NCBI GenBank assembly: GCA_003640385.1 | Contig: RCAB01000259.1 | Span: 1 to 64,000 of the forward strand | Direction: 5' to 3' | DNA length: 64,000 bases | Origin: Setaria digitata | Lineage: Eukaryota; Nematoda; Chromadorea; Rhabditida; Setariidae | In this document: one piece after another, positions 30,447 through 43,700 of the stretch | How positions within the stretch are numbered: position 1 is the stretch's first letter | How the letters are laid out: every line of letters begins with the position of its first letter | Program-made: the position numbers and the translations under genes | The notes under the pieces: model-generated | Database searches by the model: none | The model's input: only the letters and a program-made list of their open reading frames with translations | Told to the model about the DNA's origin: nothing

Positions 30447-33400
30447 TTAAACTTCAGAACATACAATTATGGTGAAAACAATTTCAGTAATGAGAACAGT
30501 GAGAAGGCTATAAGCTAATTTAGTAAGCCAATAAAGTTGGCTTTCAATATCTGTAGATTGGGCCCGAAATGGTGTGTGATGCATGATAGTTCGGAAACAG
30601 AACATGACTGATTTAGTTGATAGCACGATCAAGCCAAGTGATACGAGAAAATAACTGCCTGAAATAAACGTTTTTATGGAATTTAAAATTAACAAAATTC
30701 GAAAATTAATTATTTAACATAATACAAATCACATTGTAAATAAGTATTACAGTTATTCCAAAATTATCAAATGATTGCTTTTGCTTTCGAAACAAAAAAA
30801 AAAAAACTGCAAAAAATAAAATTCAAACGAAGAAATGGTGAGAATTTCTATTAAATAATCACATTTTCTCTCTCTACAAAAGGTCAATTTGAAACGAACA
30901 TATAAATAATCAAAATACAAAAAAATGGAAAAACAAGCAAGAGTTTCGATTAACTTAATAACAATTGGTCTTCCCAATTAATTAATGCTTATACCATTAA
31001 TTAAGAAATTATAAGTGCTTGCAATGATAATAGGATATAGATGATCGTAAAATACAGCTCCAATAAATACAAAAAACGTATAGATGGATGAACTGAAGAC
31101 GCCTATTGATAAAATAGCTGAAAGCTTCTGAAATATGTAAAAAAAATAAACAATGATATTTGATATCTGAAAAATCATATTGCATCTAATCATAAATCAA
31201 TCAATCAGTATAGTCCGGTAATTAAACCTCAGTTCTTTCATTTTTAAGATAATTAATTAAAAGTACGAAAATGAAAATCAAAAGTGATAAGAGATTTTTC
31301 TGATAAAACATTTCATATCAGCCTTCTGCAAGTACTAAACCAAGTGTTTGCTAGCATTCTAGAATGGCTTTAATTTCATTATGCATTGGCATGAAAACAT
31401 ATCATAGCTTGAAAAATGCACTGACCTCAATGGAAATAAAATTTTCATGGAAATCTAACAACAATACTTTTATAAAATTCACATGCGACGAAGTTAAAAT
31501 TGAATAAACTTACCAAAAGTACGGCTCGTCGTTCCTTCCGATAATAATAAAAAATAACTATTAAACAAATTGTATAGATTGGCGAAATTCCGGAACCGGT
31601 AATTCGTTTAACGCCAGGAAGAAAATTATAAGCAATATCAGTGGCAAGACATGAAAATGTTAATATTGTTGCAGCATAAAATAAGAATTTGCTGTTTCTC
31701 GCATCTAAAAATGCTTTTTCAGCATTATTTCAATTCAGGATTCTCAAAAAATTTACAACTTCCGAAAATTTGAAATTTAAATTTTGCATTCATAAGATAA
31801 CAGTATGCTTTATCATCCAAATATTTGTTACTGTATTTGAATGGTAGGTATGGAAAATTTTTTTCAAAATAAGAATATATTTCGAAAGATTATTATTTGT
31901 ATATGGTATTCATTTTAATATTTACAATTTATGAAAATAAACAAGTTTTATCAATTTTATCATTTATCTATCATTACCACTATAATTATCTTGATCAGCT
32001 TTCATAACACTTATTCCACGTTGAGGATTCGGCAGAAATCTGACTCTGGATAGAATTTCAGTCGGAAAAGCTTCCTTGGCCAATACAATTATTGAATATG
32101 TGCATACACTAAGTCGTATACCGTGTACTACTAAGGAACTGATTAATAAGTATACCTATAATAATATTGAAGATTACGATAAATGTAGTTTAAATTCAAT
32201 GGGAAAGAAAAAATTTTACTTTAATTTTGCAAATTATTAGTATGTATTTAGTAAAAAACATTATAACTTCTTATAAATAACTACTTCAGGATAGATCAAA
32301 AGTTGATTAAATCATTTAAATAAACAATGACATTCAAATGATGAGCAAAAGAATAGAAAATCTTATCAGTTACTTCTTATCACATGGTCTTACTACTGCA
32401 CAGAAAAAGTTCATGTCATCAGATATCAAACCGAAACGAAAATTTGATTAATTAAACAATTTATTTAATAATTTGATTAATTCTATAGAACTAGTAATAA
32501 ATTGATACAGAATGTATAGACGTGGAAGTAATTTATGCAGGAAGGTAAAATTAATTAATTCCACNTCGAAACGAAAATTTGATTAAACAATTTATTTAAT
32601 AATTTGATTAATTCTATAGAACTAGTAATAAATTGATACAGAATGTATAGACGTGGAAGTAATTTATGCAGGAAGGTAAAATTAATTAATTCCACTGGTT
32701 CATCATTTGATCATTATTACTTTATCATATCAATGCTTACCATATCTTCTATCTTGCACATTAATAAGTGGTGGAATATCAATTTCCATAAATGATTCAA
32801 ATTTTTATTAGTTAAACTTTTAAACTAAATTTGAACAAATATTGATTCATGAAAATTTTCAGAGAATGTAAAATGCAAAAGTCATTACTTACTTCAACGC
32901 CATCCCTCGTTTTTGTCGTGCTGTTGAATTCATTTCTAAGTCCCGTAATCACAATCAGTAGATAAGTGCCATAGGTATGTGATAATTCGTTGATAAATAG
33001 ACAAACGTTCATGATAACAATTGAACGCAAAATATGCACATTGCATGCATCACGAAAATACCATTGCATATATGCAACTGATAATGATAAACTTGCACAA
33101 CAAACTTGTTGTACGATAAATGACGATGCATAACTGTAATACTTTTTATTAGCACGAAATCATGCCGTGTAATTAATTAATTACACTAATTAAAGTGACC
33201 ATCGTAGACTTCAGTAGCTTTAAAGCTCAATGAAAAAAAAAAAAAAAAAAATTCAGTGACTTGAATGATGCATTTGTGAAACACGTGAATTACGTAAAAT
33301 GTAAGTTGCGTCAGTTACGTGAATTCAAATAACCGGACATTTTACAGAAAAAGTTGTTAGGAACTATATTCAATTAGGCAAATAAAATGCTTACGGTGCA

Positions 33401-34452
33401 TTTTCATCCATTCCATAACATATTGTAAAATCAACCAAACCAATAATAAAGTGAATCGCAGAACATATCTGCAAATTATATTATAAAACGTTATTATCAA
33501 CAAATTTCCGGAATACTTCAGATAATTTTAAATTAAATTTGAATCTGCGCACCAATACTAATTGAAAAGTGTAACAAGATAAAAAGATAAAACTGAAATA
33601 GCAAATTGAAATTTAATTCCAATGTTAAATCATTAATTAAAGTTGGACTAAACACCTCTCTCGAATAAAGAATTGAAATTTAATTTAAACGTTAAACCCT
33701 TAATCAAACTTTGAATTAACACTTTTCTGTAAACTAACCATAACATTATGCCTCCGTGCAATTGGTTGCAAATTCCCATCCAAAATATGAGCCATTTTGA
33801 TCAAATTTTTAATTAAGTAATAAGTTATCAAACTGCTAACAAATGATAAAAAACCAATAACAAAACTGAGTTGCAAATACTCCGTCATATTTTGATTTTT
33901 AGACGGCCAAGCGATAAGAACGTGAAGGATATTGATAATTACAAATAATACTGATACAACACTGTACGTGAAACTGCACTGAGCTGCTACGTAGGTTGCC
34001 GTGAACATTACTGATGAAGCAACGTTAATGAAAAGACATACGAAGAAGCATGTGACTATCAGTGATGATAATAACCAACGACATTCATATAGTGCAATTG
34101 TCTAAATAGTCAATATCGAGACTAGTCGGAAAATTAAAATTCAACATTTTACGAAATTTCAACTGTTGATAGTCTTAAAGAAACTTATCATTATTGCCTT
34201 AACGTTAATCAATTAACTCATTTTATTAAAAGAATTTGTTCGAGATTATGATATGATATATTTACATGTTATCGTGTCTGTCTCCTTTATCATGTGAAGG
34301 GAGATAAAATTCAGCAAAAGTAATAGTATCACTACCTCATATGGTGAATGCCAGTACAAAGCAGTACTAGAAAGCAGCCAAAAAATGAGAACTCCTACAA
34401 TTGAAAATTCAAGAAATTTGATCGAATTTTTTATTGTTGTCGGAATTTCCAT
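30447..34452 (-). CDS. unrecognised polytopic membrane protein, 502 residues (8 exons)
   Basis: I assembled this from splice phase: exons (descending) 34452-34336, 34101-33739, 33468-33395, 33133-32893, 32155-31978, 31704-31514, 31127-30995, 30658-30447. Every phase closes and every internal junction is GT-AG, which argues strongly for a real gene. The product has about 12-13 hydrophobic segments, a short N-terminus (MEIPTTIKNSIKFLEF) and no signal peptide. Hydrophilic loops include NLIKMAHILDGNLQPIARRH (residues about 135-155), NEFNSTTKTRDGVE with an NST sequon, FLPNPQRGISVMKADQDN and RTIMHHTPFRAQSTDIESQ. It does not show the motifs of rhodopsin-like GPCRs, transporters or ion channels that I know; too long for a single serpentine receptor. 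The hydrophobic segments can be read as three groups of four. An acceptor 3 nt before the ATG suggests trans-splicing. Function unknown. Confidence 0.75.
32440..32695. repeat. ~115-bp direct duplication flanking N at 32565
   Basis: In intron 4 of the polytopic gene. The block gaaacgaaaatttgatt ... aattaattccac is present on both sides of the N; the left copy has four or so extra bases (attaattaaac versus attaaac), like an allelic indel. Confidence 0.85.
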
Positions 34453-36460
34453 TTCCTAAAACCTTCGATAAATCAATTTTTTTTCTTTTTTTTTTCTTTT
34501 TTTTGCAAATTAAAAAACAAAATGATAATAAAGCAAACTTTTGATTCATATACTGCAACATTTATTACGTTTTCCTCTACTACCGTCTAGTTATTCAAAA
34601 AGAAAAACTAAATTAAGATTTTTGAAAATTTGGAAAAAAAGCCAAATAAATTCAATTTTTTTAAAATGCAGCACGATGAAAATATTATTCATTTAGAAAG
34701 CCTAATTAGCAGCATTGATAGTTCCGTTTAAATCATTTCAAAAACCAATTGACTTTAAAATAACTGCGCAATTTCAAAAATCCCTTTATTGCAATAGCTA
34801 CTACATGGCTTATCATCCTTGCTAGCAATTATATTATCCATTTAATTGCTATCAGTTCACGGTAAGTTAGTCCTTGTATTATTACAAAAAGTAGCATGCT
34901 CATATGCTTGGTCCAGGCATTATTCAGGACTTTATTCTCTCCTCAAATGCACGAAACACGAAGAAAATTCAGGAAGGCAACCTCATCTTTCTTTTCCTAA
35001 TTCAACCCAGACATAAGAATACACTATCCGACTCTGTTATTACTTCAGAAAAGATAAATCTTATAATCATAAGAGAAAAGCGAGTAATGTATAGCACGAA
35101 TAGCCATATTCTTCAGTTTTATTAACACAAGAACCGGCAAATTCTCATCCCTCCTGATCCATTTTTTGCCACTCCGTCTCGAATATACCGCGCCAGAGTA
35201 CAAAAGTGAGGGACTTTTAGTCTCTAATCTTGCTTAGAACTGATGGAAATCTTGATTATTAACTTCGCTGACAAAAGTCATTCACCAAATGTCACAGAAA
35301 TGGAGGCATCAACAAAGCATAATTTATTTCAATCGAATCAAACGTATGATTAAAACATGTACAAAGAGTATGAAAATGCAAAAGTATACAAAATTTTGAC
35401 AACTTCATTTGAGAAATTAATTAAAAGTGGCTTACGAAGTGCAGTTAATAAAATCCTGAAGGAAAGTCAATAATTTCTTAACTAAGGCTTTCCTTACCGA
35501 TTCTATAAAAGCTGTAATACGAAGCACTTAGAAAATATATCAGGAACAGATAACTATCACACAGTTTATGGCTAGCTAGTTACAGAATGCATGGAATTGA
35601 GGATTGTCAAATAATCCTTGGAGTGATGAATTAATCAATTCGAGAATCAAAAAAAAAAAAAAAAAAAGGTGACATTCAGTCCCTATTCATAGCACAGCCG
35701 CATCGGATTTTGCTTACAGAAAATGTATACAACGTAGCATCAGATTTTAAACCACTACAGAGTACCAAATTAGATATTTAGAAAGTTAAAAGGATAAGCT
35801 TAAGCAGAATAACTTGGTTGTGTGGTTCACAAAAACCTCAAAAAAGAAAAATTATATAACAAGCGACTGTAGAAGGGAAATTATGGAAACACAAAGAAAA
35901 TAGCACATATTAAAAGAAATGCTGAAATCATGATTTAGAATTATAAGATAGAGTCTTAAATCACGATTCAACATCATTAAGTGGATGCTAAAATCATCAT
36001 TTCATGAACACGATGTGAACGATGAGGCAAAAACCGAAGGGGTTCAAACATATCAATATTATGAGCCTCAAATAAAGAAGCGGGATATACAATAAATATA
36101 GTGAGGAGTGTTCGGCATACTGCAGATAATGCGTGGTCACAAAAAGGGAGCGGAATAAAGATATAAGAAATAAAATAAAAAAAATAATGAAGTTTACAGT
36201 GCAGGAATGTATTATATTACTCTAGCCATCTTTGACGAGTCTCAGACCAGAACGGGGACTGAAATCATCTGCATCATAGATGATTTCAACCAAATGACCT
36301 AATTATAAGACTTTAAACTGGAACTAAAAACACTGCAACATCTAGTTCAATCCGGCTCTAACACGTTCCTTCCAATCCTGGATTATACAAAGCGCGATAT
36401 AATTTGAAATTAACGCAAATGAATTCAAAAAGCAAAAATAAAGATACCGAGGAGGTAAAG
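34453..36460. other. intergenic, no gene seen
   Basis: About 2 kb between the start of the polytopic gene and the 3' end of the RAD21 gene. It includes a poly-pyrimidine stretch at 34478-34504 just upstream of the polytopic gene and a poly-A run at 35649-35667. The plus-strand frame at 34904-35125 has no supporting features. The right part probably holds the RAD21 3' UTR. Confidence 0.65.
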
Positions 36461-39400
36461 TTAGGAAGATACTGTAGATGTAATATTTGGTCCAGCTGAA
36501 ATTACAATTTCACCATAAGGTTCGGCCTGATGTAAGTCGATTGCTTGCCATTTTTTTAAAACAAGCAGCATGGAAAACTTTTGAGCAGCAGTTTTTCGTG
36601 TTGATCCTTTCGTAAGGAGATCAGTAAATAATATCTAAATAGTGCACATAATATAGACTCAAAATATAAATGGTCATATCTAAATTCAAAAGAATTTTCA
36701 GCAACCAGAGAAGTGAGTCAAATTGAAGAGCTGGGCAAAATTTGCATCTGAATTATATTCCTTCTTCACTGAAATATTCGACATCTCAAAGATAAAAAAT
36801 TTACAAATAAGCACACCTTCCCATCGACAGAAGCCTTAATTTTAGTAGCAATGGAATTCAGAACATTTTGCGTTCGTTTTGTCCACCTATGCTCATCTTC
36901 ACCATCAGCTCCAGTTTCGTCCTCCTCCATCGTACGCTGTAAAAGACTGATGAAAATATACACCTCCACATAGTTTTAGGCAAGTGCTCATCATTAATTA
37001 ACTGAAACAAGTTAATGAAATAGATAATGAATTTCACAAACGATGGAAACTCCGAATCCAAAAGCTGTTATCACCTCAACCCGACTTTTCCGTTCTTTCT
37101 TCCTTTCAGGACTAGCGAAAACATCTTTGGCAAGGGATGTTATATGCTCTTCTGGTATAATCGGCACTTCTTCTTCTGGAATTGCTTCCAGTTGTCCGAT
37201 AGTTTCATCTGGTGACATAGCTGCCATCCCAACGTCATCAAAGTCATCTATGCGATCTTCCTGAAACGACTTTCTTTGTTCCTACCAGTGATGCAGAAAT
37301 GAGTGAAGAGAATAATCAGAAGCTGACATAAAATTCTCAAGAAAACTTTTGATGCTTTAGAATTTAGAAACTCCGTACCAGTAGTCCCGAAACAATGCTG
37401 CCCTCTGGCTCGATATTATCGTCAACATTTTCTGCCATTTCCAGATCTTTTCTGATTTGGTCGCCCGTGAGCGCACTTGCACTATGCACACGATAAACAA
37501 GATGAGAACGGTACAACTGTAACACGTAAAAAAGTTTTTAATTGTAACCGTTAGATTTTTTTTTAGAACAAACTTTCAAAATTATTGCAGGGAACAAAAA
37601 TAAAAAAGTTCAGGACAATTTAAGCAGGTGAGTAAAATCAAGTAAAGTAAATCCAAATTCTAAATAGCTTCTTTTATCACTGAACTTACCTTCAGAAGAT
37701 TTTGCGCTCGCAAATGTGCGCAACCTGGATTGGCAAAGAGCTTGTCCGCAGTTCCAGTTTCTTTTAGTTTCATTAATTTCCTGGTGGGTGGTGCAAGATC
37801 CAATGGTTGTAGAGTATCTCTACAAAAAAATTTTTGAAAATCACTGAGTCTGAAAGGGAATTTGATAAGGCTCAAAGCGTTTAGCTCACATTTCAATTTA
37901 AAAGACATATATCAGTAACTTGAGAAGAAAGACAAAGACCAAATAATAAGTGAGAAAGGACCACTTTGTTGCTATACCTGTATTCAGCCATATTTCCTTT
38001 CATTTCATCACCTGAGATATTCTTCTGTTCATCAACTATCAATCTACGTCTTCGCTTCGGTCGTCCTGGCTTCTCGATTCCAGCTACAGCAACAGTAGCT
38101 GCATCCAACGGTTCAAGGGTAAAACTTTCACTAGCCAGACCACCTGAAGCACGAATGGACGTTAATGGAATGATTAAAAAGATTACAAAGAATCGTAAAA
38201 CACACCAGTAGTTGGAATTACAAGTCCTGCTATCGCTGTAGCTGCGACATCCTCAGTTTCCATTGGAATATCATGCTCAGCTCCAGGCGCTTCCATAGCA
38301 TCCAGACTTCTTGCTAGCTCACTCTCATTGAAAATTACTTCTGCAATACCGTGAACGATAGGTTATAACCTTTGCGGAATTTGAACATAGTCCAGCGGAT
38401 TTAGTACCTGGAGAAAAAAAGAAAAAGCTTACCGTCCAACATATTATCTGCAGGGAAATCACCAAAATCATCATCTGGCATGGGCATTCCAAGATGATCA
38501 GCAATGTCAACTTCCATTGCTTTCCCGTTAATAGCATCGCTCTTTTCACTACCAAGCTGTGATTCTTCCAAGAGCGTTGCTCCAGACCTACTGATCCCTC
38601 CTTCTGGTACATAAGATATGCGTTCACGAGCTTCTTCGATATTGGTATCACTGAATAAACCCAATGAACTTTCTCCAAAATCATCACCCTAAATACTTAT
38701 CTGATTATATCTTGCTAGCTCTCGAAAAGAAAAATCTGCGGGCTCTTAAACATTTCTTTTTTTTTTTTGGAAAAATTGAAAATATAATATGAACCAAAAT
38801 GCAAGTTTATAACAAATCATCAAAATCACCCCAAACTCCGCTCCAAAAGGCATATCTGTAGCTTCTGGGATAAGATCTTCCTTTAAAGTTATATCGTCTA
38901 TTCGGCTCTGGTTGATATGAATCTGTGTATGCATGTCCAATTCATTGAAATCCGGTAAAGCAGCGTCAAAATCATGAAAGACCTGAAAAGTTGGTGGTAA
39001 CTTCATAATAAAGAGGAGGCAGAATACTGGGAGGTAGAAGAAATGGCAGAAATATTATGAAAAATTTACTTCTGGAAGATTTATAGCAGCACTTGTAGCT
39101 TGCTGTCCGTCTTCATCCAATTCCACTTGTCCCGGACGAAAAGCCATTTTAATTTTAAGGAAAGCTTCGTTACAATCAGCCAAAAGATACTTCGCTTTAC
39201 GCGAATATATCCGTACAATACCCAGCAATAAATGTCCAGTGGTACGTAAAGCCATTTTAACCTGGAAAAATAACTTTTTCAAAAATCTTGTAATTTACCA
39301 GGCAGGGCTTTTTATTTATATCAAAACTTTGGCCCGGAAATAACAGTAAGCAGCAGTATATTCAAAGAGAAGCTATGAAACACGAGAGCTTTCAAACTTA

Positions 39401-39597
39401 TGTAGCGGTCACTAAATTTAACTATCCACCCTGAACTCAACCTCATTACTTACCTTGGGTTTCAGTATTTCATCCACAGCATCCTGCACATTTGTTTCAT
39501 AGATCTGTGCCTTTGATAACTTTTTCTCCCAATGTGCAGCCAGCCAAATTTTTGCTAAAGGGCCTTTTTTCGACAGAACGAACTGCGCGTAAAACAT
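36461..39597 (-). CDS. RAD21/SCC1-type cohesin kleisin (11 exons)
   Basis: Kleisin subunit that closes the SMC1-SMC3 cohesin ring. Exons (descending): 39597-39454, 39261-39070, 38982-38830, 38688-38433, 38340-38206, 38143-37978, 37819-37690, 37516-37379, 37281-37075, 36936-36817, 36634-36461; 604 residues (human RAD21 631). The N-terminal SMC3-binding domain starts [20 protein letters not shown] and includes [19 protein letters not shown]. The middle is acidic and disordered, with [20 protein letters not shown] and [17 protein letters not shown] matching the family. The C-terminal winged helix ([12 protein letters not shown] ... [13 protein letters not shown]) binds SMC1. ExxR sequences IEEAR and SELAR are candidate separase sites. 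A minus-strand TTTCCAG acceptor 14 nt before the ATG suggests trans-splicing. C. elegans has several paralogues (scc-1, coh-1), so I leave the symbol empty. A possible extra exon near 36960-37000 is discussed in findings. Confidence 0.94.
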
Positions 39598-40786
39598 CCT
39601 TCGAGCAGAAGCTGGAAATGATATTAATTAAATCAAAATGTAGAAATTCCAACTGCAAAAATGAATGAACAGCTGGTTCTGAAATTCCACATACCTACAA
39701 ACATACACAGTTTACAGCGCCAGCTAGAACGTGATACAAAGAGTAGTGGTAGAGTAATATTACACAATATCTAAAGATTAAATACCTAGTAAGAAATCTG
39801 TCACAAATTATACAATTTAGAGGAAAAAGCCGAGTAAAAGTAAAAGCAGAATAATTGTATCGGATATGAAATTCTCATATTAAGAGCAAAAACCTTACAT
39901 GACTCGACAGACCTGAGCCTGACCTCCCCCCTCAACTCCCGTACCACAGAAAATCCACTGCGCTAGGATTCACAGTGAATAACCGCGTAATTTCCAACCG
40001 TACTGGACATAATGCGGTCTGCGGTCCCTCACCGTTACATTAGTGTTCCATCATTGTGTTGCAGTGCTCCTCAGCAGATTTTACGAAGTCTTACTGTAAA
40101 CAGGATTTGCCAGCATCCGGTTAGTCCAGTGCCCGTATCATCATGTAGTTTTGTTTTCTCAACCGAATAGTAAAGGTTCGCTTATTTCCTTTTAGTCGTC
40201 CGTTTAATTTTTTTCCATTTCTTTCCAACTTGTAGCGAAAAATCCTGAGAATTTCGCTCGATTCCGAGTTTTATGATTAATGACTTCTGAACACAGCACT
40301 TTCGGCAGTTGTCTTATAATACATAATTTTCAGGTCTTTAATATAGTTTTTGTACGAATGATTTTGATAGTATATTAAACCTTAATTTAATTAGTGAATA
40401 AATTCCTCTGTTAAGAAACTATTATTAGTTAATTGTTATAACAATTGTGTTTTGAAACTTTCCTTGCAAGATGTGTATTTATGCTTGTCTGTTAAAAACA
40501 GGAAGCAAAAAAACTGCAGCAGCATATTTATTTGTCGTAAAAGATGATGACATCAAACATCGTTGGTTTTTTTTTTTTTTCCTGTCGAAAACATCATTGG
40601 TGTTCATAATTTATGTTATCAGTTTATTTAACCGTAATGGAAAAAAAAATTAGTCATAATTTAGTATTTGTTTAACAAGACACAATGCTCCAGTGTTTGG
40701 TTAAGTAATGGAATTGAATAATTAGGAAGTTAAAGGTTTTAAAACACTGGCCATCAGTTTTAGAAATACTATCCTTGGAACTGAAA
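39598..40786. promoter_or_regulatory. divergent intergenic region between RAD21 and LIN-49 genes
   Basis: These 1.2 kb separate two genes transcribed away from each other and must contain both promoters. The part at 39900-40160 is less AT-rich than its surroundings. A GTTTTAG acceptor at 40761-40763 lies 23 nt upstream of the LIN-49 ATG. The frame at 40471-40653 reads through a T run and is not convincing. No TATA box or defined factor site is clear. Confidence 0.5.
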
Positions 40787-43700
40787 ATGTTGGACCGTGT
40801 GCTGAGTACGTGTATCGATGGACGTACAGTGCGTATTAATATTATGCAGCCGTTAGCCGTGAGTTTTGTTACGGATGATCAGCTACCAGTGGAAGAAAGA
40901 AGCGGCTCAGTGTTGGCAAAATATAAAGAGGTATTGTTCCATTTCGATTCTACGAATTTAAAATACTACAGAAAAGCCACGTATTTCTAGAAATATGGCT
41001 TAAATATACACGAAATGACTTATGAAAGGTCAGCATTCCAACATTTGGCAGTGCCCTTTCACTTTCCATCAAAAGCATATTTTGCCATATTTCTTATAAA
41101 AAATGAAAAAAAAAAAATCGAATTTTGTCTGTGATGTGAAAATTTGAAAATAAAAAAAAATAGATCTAATACATTTTCTCTGTAGCTGCTTTATCTTTTT
41201 TGACTGGATTTTATCTATATGTTTCGAAATTTCCTTCGAGAATGGGGATTAATTGTTTTAGGCTAGTGGAGTCACTGCAACACTGCCAAAAGTAAATGTT
41301 CGAAGACTATCACCTAAAGCTTTAGTATCTAAAAATTTTGAATTACCTAAAGGATATATCAAATATCGTGTGAGATTGAATGAAGAAATGGATAGTGTCT
41401 TGGAATATGATGTTGACGAAGAAGTTTGCTTTTATGGTCTTATTACGATCCTTAATTTTCATCTTCAAATGTTAATGCATGAATATGTGAAGGCACTTTA
41501 GTTTTATTGTCAATAAGTGAGAAAAATTATATATACTACTCTGGTTGAATATTGTGCCATTTTTGAGGCATTTGGTAATTATGTAAAACCAGCAAGTTTT
41601 TGCAGGATATGGAATGGTTAAACATTGTTTCGAAGAAATTAGAGAAGGCTGGTGAAGAAGGTCTCAGTGTACATAGCTTTGAGATTGCAATGGATCGCCT
41701 GGAAAAAGAAAGCTTCTTCCAAGTAAGAGATCGTGTTTGGCAGAATGTCAGTAGCATTCGGTTAAATTTTAATTTTCGGAATACTTAGTGTACGAAGAAT
41801 ATCTGGTTTTATTTTCTGCTGCTATCTGAACCATCTTACATAGTCTATTATATGCAATATTTTATGCTACAGTTGTCAGTTAATATATGCGAATGGTTTT
41901 TTTTTTTTTTTGTTTTTAGATTTGTTAATCTTTTCTTTATTAACGTTTAGTGCTCAAAAGGTGGTAGCAGTTACAAATGTCTGGTTGATCAAGATGCTGT
42001 ATGTTGCGTGTGTAACGATGGTGAAGGAAGTAATATTAATCAGATCATCTTCTGTGACATGTGCAACATAGCCGTGCACCAAGTATATTATTTTTCATCT
42101 TTGATTAGCAACCTGATGTTCGTTTTTTCATTTCTTTCTTTTTTTTTTTTTTTGTTTTCCTTCCAGTATTATTCTGAGTCTTAGTTTGTCTTTTTTTTTT
42201 GGCTGCCAAAGCATCAATAAAAAGCCACTTTTCCTTTTTTTTTAGTTTCTCATCAATATTTTTGCAGCCTTACGCCGAGCACTTTCTCTTTTCCCTTACC
42301 CTAAATCTGTTTATTTCAACTTAGGACTGTTACGGTGTACCTTATGTTCCTGAAGGCCAGTGGCTTTGTCGTCGTTGTCAGATGTCACCATCGAAACCAG
42401 TGTCATGTGTACTGTGTCCCAGTTCGCACGGTGCCTTTAAGCAGACAGTTGACAGTCGTTGGGCTCATGTTGTCTGTGCTTTATGGCTTAATGAGGTTAT
42501 TATTACTATGGTTTATAAATTGTTCCAGCTCATTGATGTCTTAAATCATTGCGGGATTAAAAAAAAAGGAAAAGTAATCGAAAATCGAGATAAAAAATAA
42601 GCTTATGGCACAGATTTAGATTAAGGCGCAATGAAGTTAGGAGCATGTTTAATGCATATCATGTGATGTAATATCCTTATCCATGAAGTTATTCTTGGGA
42701 ATCACGCCACTCGAAGGATTGAGTTGCAAGAGACTTTAGTTGAATTTTAGCCTCTTTTTTTTCTTTGTTCCTATATCTCTTTTTTAGGTCCATTTTGCCA
42801 ATAGTGTCTTTATGGAGCCAATCGATGGAATTGAAAATTCATTAAGGCGAAGACAGCGATTGAGATGTATTGTATGCAAGCAAAAAGTGGGAGCGTGTTT
42901 GCAGTGCTCTAGGGTATGTCAAACAATTTCGATTGTTTTATTGGTTAGAAATAATTCACTGGAAGTGTACGATTCAAGTCTGTCGATATCCTGCAGTGTG
43001 TAATTAATATCGGTACGTCAAGTGGCAAGAAGCTAGTGGAATCCTCGACAAGAGCTTTCTACTACATCTTGGTTTTTCACGTTTAGAACAAAAAAAAAAA
43101 AGACAAATAAATAAGTGATGATCGAAGTACTAAATTAAACGTTGGTGCTAGGATTTTAGGATGAGCATAAAATATAATGGTCCTAAATAAGAGCTCCATT
43201 TGGGATAATTCTTTATGTCGTGGGCCGCATGCCGAGGAGACATTAAGCCTTGCTTTATGCTGCTATTTTTGATTTTAAATCAAATTGTTTCATCAGAAAA
43301 GCTGCACACGTTCCTTTCACGTAACATGCGCGAATGCCGCAGGTATGGAAATGCGCGCCGAAATAGTTGACAATCCCAAACGTGAAGGTGGAACCGAAGT
43401 GCGGTATACGGCTTTCTGTCATTTTCATTCAACCGATTTCGCGAAGTATGTTTCGCTAGATTTCTCCTCGCCTGTTCAAAAGAGAAAAAGAAGTTAGCTG
43501 CGGCCTTGTTTTATTTAATGGGTGTGATTAAACAAGTTATGTATAATAAGTATGATTCATCAATCGCTTCCAAAATACCCACGAAGTAAAACAGGCTATA
43601 CCAGATGTACACATTGTAGGATTTATTGCGAGTGGAACACTAAATCATGGTGAAGCTTCAATGAATAAAATAGTCATTTCAAGTGTTCATAAAATGACCA

